A program made the translations under genes and the position numbers. Under the pieces are notes generated by a model. That model saw only the letters and a program-made list of their open reading frames with translations, made no database searches and was not told where the DNA came from. A stretch of DNA of 5,078 nt from Thermodesulfobacteriota bacterium (GTDB lineage Bacteria > Desulfobacterota > SM23-61), in assembly GCA_030018715.1 (NCBI GenBank), contig JASEHN010000263.1, positions 1 to 5,078 on the forward strand, written 5' to 3'. Below, piece by piece: positions 1 through 4,343 of this stretch; within the stretch, counting starts at the first letter, position 1, and each line of letters opens with the position of its first letter.

Positions 1-728
1 GAGGGATGGTAATTATTCCTCTTCTTTACTACTGGGCTTTTCCGTCGATGCTCATTGCCCCGGAGGTCATCATGCACCTTTCTTTTGGAACGAGCCTGGC
101 CATCATCATTCCCACTTCTTTATCAGCCTCATGGGCTCATGCTCAAGCAGGCAACATAAATTGGCGGGTAGTCCTTCTCTTAGCTATTCCGGGCATCCTG
201 GGATCGTTGCTGGGTTCAACCCTGACAGCTAATTTAAAAGGGCCGTTGTTGAGGATTCTTTTTGGGTCGCTCTTAATCATCCTCTCGGCCCAGATGTTCA
301 TCCCTAAAAAGGAAGCGGGAACACCCGGAGACTATGTCCCGCCCAGGCCTTTGCCCGCTTTGATGATTGGTCTCATGGTTGGAATATTTTCCGGATTCTT
401 CGGTCTGGGTGGAGGAGTGATTGCCATCCCGTTAATGATCCGCTTCATTAGGATTCCCATCCACCGCGCCATGGGTATTTCCATCGCATTTGTTTTTTTC
501 GCGGCCCTGATGGGCACGGCCGGGTATATCTTAAACGGCTTGGGCAAGCCTAACCTCCCCCCCTTCGCCTGGGGATATGTTTATACCCCGGCATGGGTTC
601 TGGCTGGCGTGCCCAGTCTCTTTTTAGCGAAATGGGGGGCAAATGTAGCTTCCAAGACACGCCCCCTGCGGCTCCATCGGGTTTTTGCCCTGCTGTTGAT
701 GCTTGTAGGCTTCCGCATGCTCTTCTAA
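1..728 (+). CDS. TauE/SafE family (DUF81) membrane permease, 5'-truncated by the window edge
   Basis: This is the C-terminal ~240 residues of a polytopic inner-membrane permease of the TauE/SafE family, whose members export or take up sulfite, sulfoacetate and other organosulfur or small anions. The family has two homologous halves, each beginning with a glycine-rich GxGGG-(V/I)-(I/V)-x-P motif. The second copy is plain (GFFGLGGGVIAIPLM, residues 130-144 counted from the ATG at 6). The first is cut: the frame is open to base 1 and reads G-G-M-V-I-I-P-L-L, so the ATG at 6 is an internal Met and the true start lies upstream. The segment HLSFGTSLAIIIPTSLSASW and the following AGNI(N)WR are typical of the first half. 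Several hydrophobic helices are evident, with a polar loop near residues 100-115 between the halves. The gene ends in TAA, convergent with the cold-shock gene. Substrate cannot be told from sequence, and nothing links it to the opposite-strand acyl-CoA genes. Confidence 0.9.
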   Translation, partial: GMVIIPLLYYWAFPSMLIAPEVIMHLSFGTSLAIIIPTSLSASWAHAQAGNINWRVVLLLAIPGILGSLLGSTLTANLKGPLLRILFGSLLIILSAQMFIPKKEAGTPGDYVPPRPLPALMIGLMVGIFSGFFGLGGGVIAIPLMIRFIRIPIHRAMGISIAFVFFAALMGTAGYILNGLGKPNLPPFAWGYVYTPAWVLAGVPSLFLAKWGANVASKTRPLRLHRVFALLLMLVGFRMLF

Positions 729-742
729 TGCCTTAAGCCGCT

Positions 743-780
743 AAAAAAAACGGCACCCCAAAGAAATCGAGGTGCCGTTT
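743..780 (-). terminator. Intrinsic terminator of the cold-shock gene, possibly shared with the permease
   Basis: A perfect 10-bp inverted repeat (748-757 with 771-780, arms AAACGGCACC / GGTGCCGTTT) encloses a 13-nt loop. On the - strand the stem runs directly into eight T residues (743-750, partly inside the stem), the classic rho-independent form, 24 nt after the cold-shock stop codon. On the + strand it follows the permease stop by about 20 nt but has only a short T tract (GTTT), so termination in that direction would be weaker. It sits between two convergent genes and may serve both. Confidence 0.9.
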
Positions 781-803
781 ATGCAAGCCAAAATCAGAAA
801 TAC

Positions 804-1004
804 TTAAACGATATTGACGTTCTTAGCTTTTGGGCCTTTGGATGTTTCTTCGATCTCGAAACGAACCCTCTGGCCTTCTGTCAGAGTCTTGAAACCATCT
901 CCCTGAATGGCTGTGTAATGGACAAAAAGGTCCTGTCCATCATCCTGCTGGATGAAGCCGTAGCCTTTTTTTTCGTTGAACCACTTCACCTGTCCTTCTG
1001 CCAT
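804..1004 (-). CDS. CspA-family cold-shock protein, 66 aa
   Basis: A single cold-shock-domain protein: a five-strand OB-fold that binds single-stranded RNA and DNA and, in the CspA family, melts RNA secondary structure as a chaperone or antiterminator in the cytoplasm. The start is MAEGQVKWFN. The RNP1 motif KGYGFIQ lies at residues 13-19 and the RNP2 motif DLFVHY at 25-30; the aromatic residues W8, F9, Y15, F17, F27, H29 and Y30 form the usual nucleic-acid face. The length of 66 aa is normal for the family. The ATG at 1004 is chosen because AAGGAGG stands 9 nt upstream and the family begins at this Met. A 25-residue upstream extension is possible in frame but has no ribosome site and is not conserved. 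The gene has its own predicted promoter and a structured leader, and ends at a strong terminator. Paralogues are common, so a specific csp letter is not assigned. Confidence 0.97.
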   Translation of the reverse strand: MAEGQVKWFNEKKGYGFIQQDDGQDLFVHYTAIQGDGFKTLTEGQRVRFEIEETSKGPKAKNVNIV

Positions 1005-1058
1005 AGCGATATCCCTCCTTTCTGCTGAATGCTTCTGTGAATAAGCCTGGATATCGCT
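1005..1058 (-). promoter_or_regulatory. Candidate translation-masking hairpin over the cold-shock ribosome site
   Basis: In the mRNA, AGCGATATCC (1058 to 1049) is perfectly complementary to GGATATCGCT (1014 to 1005), the ten bases immediately before the AUG. The 34-nt loop holds most of the Shine-Dalgarno sequence (AGGAGG, 1019-1014, whose last G is in the stem). If formed, this 10-bp stem would put the whole spacer between ribosome site and start codon into a duplex, which should hinder initiation. Cold-shock mRNAs are known to use leader structure for temperature-dependent translation. That this stem does so is inference from complementarity alone. Confidence 0.5.
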
Positions 1059-1067
1059 CTGGCCAAC

Positions 1068-1112
1068 AAAAAAAGCCATTGAAAGTAATATATAGATACA
1101 CTTTCAATGGCT
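1068..1112 (-). terminator. Terminator-like hairpin inside the cold-shock leader (possible attenuator)
   Basis: A perfect 13-bp inverted repeat pairs 1100-1112 with 1074-1086 (AGCCATTGAAAGT and its complement) around a 13-nt AT-rich loop. On the - strand the stem is followed by six T, then GTT, as in a rho-independent terminator. It lies about 38 nt after the predicted cold-shock transcription start and 64 nt before the coding start, so it would act within the leader. It could also end read-through from the acyl-CoA dehydrogenase gene, which has no other visible terminator. On the + strand the flank CTCTTTTATTT gives a weaker terminator. The stem is AU-rich, so its stability should depend on temperature. 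Confidence 0.6.
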
Positions 1113-1156
1113 CTTTTATTTGTTTCCCAAAACTACCATCCGACTCATCCGTAAAT

Positions 1157-1200
1157 ATACTACCTTTCCCCTCAAAAGATGTCAATAAAAAAATATAAGA
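1157..1200 (-). promoter_or_regulatory. Predicted sigma-70 promoter of the cold-shock gene
   Basis: On the - strand a perfect -35 box TTGACA (1185-1180) is separated by exactly 17 bp from TAGTAT (1162-1157), which matches 4 of 6 positions of TATAAT. Immediately upstream lies an AT-rich stretch (TCTTATATTTTTTTA, 1200-1186) that resembles an UP element. The predicted start site is near 1150, giving a leader of about 146 nt, similar in scale to the long leaders of CspA-type genes. The -35 box begins only 15 nt past the dehydrogenase stop codon, and the UP-like region abuts that stop. Confidence 0.65.
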
Positions 1201-2343
1201 CTACTCTCCTATCCCCATCTGTTTGGCGATGATCTGTCTCTGGATTTCCGAAGTCCCTTCCCCCACCACGTAAACCAGGGCATCGCGGTGAAAGCGACCC
1301 ACCGGAAACTCGCGCATCTGCCCATACCCCCCATGAATCTGCATAGCCTCCATAGAAACCCGCACGGCCACCTCGGAGGCGAAGAGCTTGGCCATCGAGG
1401 CTTCTTTAACGGGATTCTTCCCCTGATCCATCAACCAGGCTGCTCGCAGGGTGAGGAGCCTGGACGCATCAATCTCCATGGCCATGTCCGCCAGTTTGAA
1501 AGCAATAGCCTGAAAGTGGGCAATGGGCCGGCCGAACTGAACGCGTTCCTGGGCATACCGGAGTGCGGCTTCATACGCCCCTTGAGCCATGCCCACGCAA
1601 TTTCCGGCAACCCCGATTCGCCCTTCGTTCAAAGTTTCCATCACCCGGTAAAAACTTCCCTCTTCTCCAATCCGATTTTCTTTAGGAATCCTACAATCTT
1701 CAAACAAAAGCTCGGCGGTCTCTGAAGAACGCACCCCTTCTTTCTTAAGCTTGCGGCTGACGATGAACCCGGGAGTCCCCTTCTCCACCAGGAAGAGGCT
1801 GATCCCCTTGTATCCCCGACCTCTGTCCGTGTAGGCCACCAGGGTGAGAAAATCACATATGTTGCCGTTGGTAATGAAGATCTTTCTTCCGTTGAGAACA
1901 TAAAAATTGCCTTCCGGGCGAGCTGTGGTCTCGATGGCCTTCACATCACTGCCGGCATTGGGTTCGGTCAGGCCGAAGGCAAAAATTTTTTCCCCGCGGA
2001 TAGCTGGAACCAGGTATTTCTGCTTCTGCTCTTCGCTTCCCCAATGGTAGACAGGAAAAGTCCCCAGGTGGGAGTGGGCCGACCATGTGGATGCAAATCC
2101 CTGAGAGACCCGGGAAATTTCCTCCCGCATGACTACTTCTGAGACCTTATCAATCCCTGCCCCTCCATATTTCTCCGAATAACGCGGGCAGAGATATCCG
2201 AGCTTACCCATTTGGGGGAAAATTTGCAAGGGGAAGGTTTCGGTTTCTTCGGCTTCTTCGACTAAGGGAGCGATCTCCCTCTCGGCAAATTTTCGGAAAG
2301 TTTCCTGAAAGATGCGCTGATCTTCCTGAAGAAAAAAATCCAT
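1201..2343 (-). CDS. Acyl-CoA dehydrogenase (FAD-dependent), 380 aa
   Basis: A flavoprotein of the acyl-CoA dehydrogenase family, which catalyses alpha,beta-dehydrogenation of acyl-CoA thioesters and passes electrons to electron-transfer flavoprotein. At 380 aa it is the usual length of soluble short- and branched-chain members. Visible motifs are the substrate/FAD signature AFGLTEPNAGSDV (residues 122-134), GRKIFITNG (152-160), the FGRP motif near 270, QIHGGYG (335-341), and EGTSEIQR, whose Glu362 aligns with the catalytic base Glu376 of medium-chain acyl-CoA dehydrogenase. All expected catalytic features are present. The ATG at 2343 has AAGGA 8 nt upstream and begins a typical N-terminus (MDFFLQEDQRIFQETFRKFA). 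It lies 205 bp downstream of the mutase on the same strand, so it plausibly oxidises an acyl-CoA in the same pathway. Chain length and substrate cannot be assigned. The cold-shock promoter starts right after its stop. Confidence 0.96.
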   Translation of the reverse strand: MDFFLQEDQRIFQETFRKFAEREIAPLVEEAEETETFPLQIFPQMGKLGYLCPRYSEKYGGAGIDKVSEVVMREEISRVSQGFASTWSAHSHLGTFPVYHWGSEEQKQKYLVPAIRGEKIFAFGLTEPNAGSDVKAIETTARPEGNFYVLNGRKIFITNGNICDFLTLVAYTDRGRGYKGISLFLVEKGTPGFIVSRKLKKEGVRSSETAELLFEDCRIPKENRIGEEGSFYRVMETLNEGRIGVAGNCVGMAQGAYEAALRYAQERVQFGRPIAHFQAIAFKLADMAMEIDASRLLTLRAAWLMDQGKNPVKEASMAKLFASEVAVRVSMEAMQIHGGYGQMREFPVGRFHRDALVYVVGEGTSEIQRQIIAKQMGIGE

Positions 2344-2422
2344 GTTTTTCGTCCTTTTAAACTGGAGTCACAACTATAATGAGCCGCTACCCACAAGAGT
2401 CATCCGCATATTATTTTTTATA

Positions 2423-2534
2423 GCGGAGCTCGCTGAGAACGCGGAGGAACGAATAAAAATTTTGCCTTTTGATTTCTTTTTCATATTTTGCTTCTTGGTT
2501 TAAATTTCATCTCGGCATACTTGGCGATCTCTGC
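2423..2534. repeat. Intergenic inverted-repeat element with 9-bp CGCAGAG-type units (mutase to dehydrogenase gap)
   Basis: Arms 2423-2446 and 2511-2534 are imperfect reverse complements (17 of 24 positions by eye) around an AT-rich 64-bp core. Each arm is itself a run of degenerate 9-bp units: on the + strand GCGGAGCT / CGCTGAGAA / CGCGGAGGA at the left, and on the - strand CGCAGAGAT / CGCCAAGTA / TGCCGAGAT at the right. The element fills most of the 205-bp gap between the mutase and the dehydrogenase; I see no coding sequence there. It looks like a degenerate, non-autonomous palindromic intergenic repeat of the same design as the one at 4223-4335. No T-run follows the second arm in either direction, so it is not a standard terminator. 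Confidence 0.55.
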
Positions 2535-2548
2535 GGTAAAAGAAATAT

Positions 2549-4201
2549 TTAAATGTTCAGCGGTTCCCGGTATTCCCCAAATACCTTCTTCAAAGCCCCG
2601 GTTATTTCCCCGATGGTAGCGTAGGTTTTCACGGCCTTAATAAAATAGGGCATTAAGTTTTCCTGCTTCTCGGCTGCCTGGCAGAGAGCCTCCAGGGCCT
2701 TCTTTACGGCGCCGCCATCACGGGAATCTTTCACCTCTTTGGTCCGCTGAATCTGTCTTTTTACAGCCTGTTCATCGGCCCGATGGATCACCAGGCGGCG
2801 TTTTTCTTCTTCAGTCTGAAACATGTTCACGCCGACCACAATCCTTTGCCCGTTTTCTTCCTCCCGGGCGACCCGGTAAGCCTCTTCAGCGATGGCCTTT
2901 TGGGGATAGCCCATTTCTATGGCTTTAACCGCCCCACCTATGGAATCAATCTTTTCCATTTCTTTTCCGATTTCTTCTTCAAGCTGGTTGGTCAGGGTTT
3001 CCACAAAATAGGATCCTCCCAGAGGATCGACAACCTTGGTCACTCCCGTCTCGTAAGCCAGAATCTGCTGGGTGCGCAAGGCCAAACGGGCTGTTTGCTC
3101 GGTCGGGATGGCATAAGCTTCATCCATGGCCGGCTGGAGCATTCCCTGTGCTCCTCCCAGGATATTAGCCAGTAAGCCGTAAGCTCCGCGGACAATGTTA
3201 TTCTCGGGTTCACGGGCGCGGTAGGTGCTGCCGCCTACCGTGCCCGTGAACCGTAATAGCATGGAATTGGGATTCTGGCTACCGAAACGTTCTTTCATCT
3301 GTCTGGCCCAGAGCCGCCGCAGAGCCCGGTAACGGGCCGCTTCCTCGAAGACCTGCAGACCGGTAGCAAAGAAGAAAGAAAACCGCGGAGCGAAATCATC
3401 GATCTTCAACTCCCTCTTCAGGGCTTCTTGGATATAGGCGATGGCGTTGGCGAAGGCATAGGCTCCTTCCTGGACCATATTAGCCCCCGCCTCGCGAATG
3501 ATGATTCCCCGGATATTATAGGGATAAAAACGGGGCAGGTAGTGGCTACAGAATTCCAAAATGTCGGTGCTCATCCTCAAGGCAGGACCAGGTGGAAAGA
3601 CCCAGGTTCCCCGGGAAATGTACTCGCAGAGCATGTCATTAGCCAGCGTGCCGCTGAGCGAAGAGAGGGATACACCCTGTTTTTCTGCCAGGGCGACATA
3701 CATGGCCAAAAAAGCCGCAGCTGGAGTATTGATATTAAAGGATGAGGTGATCTTGTCGAGAGGAAGTCCATCGTAAAGGATTTCCAGGTCTCTCAAAGAA
3801 TCGATGGCCACTCCTACTTTCCCGACCTCCCCCTGGGCCAGGGGATCATCCGAGTCCAGCCCGATCTGGGTGGGCAGGTCAAAAGCGCAGGCTACCCCCA
3901 TATTGCCGGATTGGAGCAAAAACTTCCACCGACGGTTGGTGTCCTCTGCCGTCCCAAACCCGGCATAAAGGCGCATCTGCCAGGGACCCTTCCGATACAT
4001 TCCTGGATAAACCCCGCGGGTGAAGGGAAACTCTCCGGGAAATCCGAGGTCTTGCTGATAATCCCTGCCTTCGAGATCATCGGGAGTATACACCAAAGAA
4101 AGAGGTCTCCCCAGGTCGGATAAAGCAGGGGGTAAATTTTCTATCTTCTTTTCTTTTTTCCAGCGCTCTTTCTCGCTGGCGATCTTCTTCAAGTCATCCA
4201 T
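2549..4201 (-). CDS. Divergent methylmalonyl-CoA-mutase-type large subunit (acyl-CoA mutase N-terminal domain), 550 aa, no B12 domain
   Basis: A homologue of the TIM-barrel large subunit of coenzyme-B12 acyl-CoA mutases (methylmalonyl-, isobutyryl- and 2-hydroxyisobutyryl-CoA mutases). Family stretches are clear: TRGVYPGMY (61-69), YAGFGTAEDTN (79-89), FDLPTQIG (107-114), GEVGKVGVAIDSL (124-136), REAGAN (236-241), APRFSFFFA (271-279), EPENNIVR (331-338), VDPLGGSYFVE (391-401) and a canonical end at FGEYREP. It stops before the cobalamin-binding domain, as in two-subunit enzymes, and no DxHxxG protein is in the window. By alignment from memory to P. shermanii mutase, Tyr89 (here Y79) and Arg207 (R197) are kept, but Tyr243-His244 are I233-I234, Gln197 is A187, His328/Gln330 are T319/T321, and the SLHTN loop is GMLQP (353-357). 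Such loss is unusual, so true mutase activity is doubtful or the substrate is different. The start is the ATG at 4201 (see the site at 4208). Confidence 0.9.
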   Translation of the reverse strand: MDDLKKIASEKERWKKEKKIENLPPALSDLGRPLSLVYTPDDLEGRDYQQDLGFPGEFPFTRGVYPGMYRKGPWQMRLYAGFGTAEDTNRRWKFLLQSGNMGVACAFDLPTQIGLDSDDPLAQGEVGKVGVAIDSLRDLEILYDGLPLDKITSSFNINTPAAAFLAMYVALAEKQGVSLSSLSGTLANDMLCEYISRGTWVFPPGPALRMSTDILEFCSHYLPRFYPYNIRGIIIREAGANMVQEGAYAFANAIAYIQEALKRELKIDDFAPRFSFFFATGLQVFEEAARYRALRRLWARQMKERFGSQNPNSMLLRFTGTVGGSTYRAREPENNIVRGAYGLLANILGGAQGMLQPAMDEAYAIPTEQTARLALRTQQILAYETGVTKVVDPLGGSYFVETLTNQLEEEIGKEMEKIDSIGGAVKAIEMGYPQKAIAEEAYRVAREEENGQRIVVGVNMFQTEEEKRRLVIHRADEQAVKRQIQRTKEVKDSRDGGAVKKALEALCQAAEKQENLMPYFIKAVKTYATIGEITGALKKVFGEYREPLNI

Positions 4202-4207
4202 AAAAAA

Positions 4208-4213
4208 CTCCAA
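4208..4213 (-). promoter_or_regulatory. Shine-Dalgarno site that fixes the mutase start
   Basis: TTGGAG stands 6 nt before the ATG at 4201. The reading frame can be opened four codons earlier by reading the TTG at 4213 as a start, but that TTG is the first part of the ribosome site itself and has no purine-rich motif at a suitable distance. The ATG at 4201 is therefore preferred, giving a protein beginning MDDLKKIASEKERWKKEKK. Confidence 0.75.
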
Positions 4214-4222
4214 TATTTATTA

Positions 4223-4335
4223 GCCACAGAGGACATAGAGAAAAGACGAAAATAAAAAACAAAATTTTAAGTTTTTTGAATTTTTGTATGTATCTTTGAT
4301 TTTATTCTCTCTATGCTCTCTGTGCCCTTTGTGGC
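4223..4335. repeat. Intergenic inverted-repeat element with 9-bp CACAGAG-type units (CoA-transferase to mutase gap)
   Basis: The left arm begins GCCACAGAGGACATAGAGAA (4223-4242); the right arm, read on the - strand from 4335, begins GCCACAAAGGGCACAGAGAG and goes on to CATAGAGAG. The first 13 positions match at 11, and the CATAGAGA part of both arms also pairs if one extra 9-bp unit in the right arm is looped out. The units are CACAGAGGA / CATAGAGAA at left and CACAAAGGG / CACAGAGAG / CATAGAGAG at right. The core (about 4245-4300) is very AT-rich. The element occupies most of the 142-bp gap between the CoA-transferase stop and the mutase start. No T-run follows it on the - strand, so a simple terminator role is unlikely. 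Confidence 0.6.
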
Positions 4336-4343
4336 AAAATGTA

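Noticed and set aside
6..8. ATG at 6 as the start of the permease gene
   Set aside because: The codons before it read Gly-Gly, completing the glycine-rich motif that begins the first family repeat, so the gene starts upstream of the window.
1020..1066. Alternative cold-shock promoter inside the leader (TTGGCC, 17 bp, TATTCA)
   Set aside because: It matches consensus far less well than TTGACA-17-TAGTAT at 1157-1185; it remains the fallback if the hairpin at 1068-1112 is a plain terminator.
1005..1079. In-frame 25-residue N-terminal extension of the cold-shock protein starting at 1079
   Set aside because: It has no ribosome site, overlaps the leader hairpin, and is not seen in the family; the ATG at 1004 has AAGGAGG at good spacing.
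940..1185. 81-codon open frame on the - strand overlapping the cold-shock leader and gene
   Set aside because: It runs out of frame through the cold-shock gene, resembles no protein family, and covers the promoter and hairpins.
1288..1725. 145-codon + strand open frame inside the dehydrogenase, and similar + strand frames inside the mutase and transferase
   Set aside because: They are antisense shadows of clearly conserved coding sequence, with no recognisable domains or ribosome sites.
2360..2422. Possible promoter before the acyl-CoA dehydrogenase (TATAGT near 2374-2379 on the - strand)
   Set aside because: The -10-like box is good, but the best -35 candidate (ATGACT) is weak and 19 bp away, so it cannot be called from sequence alone.
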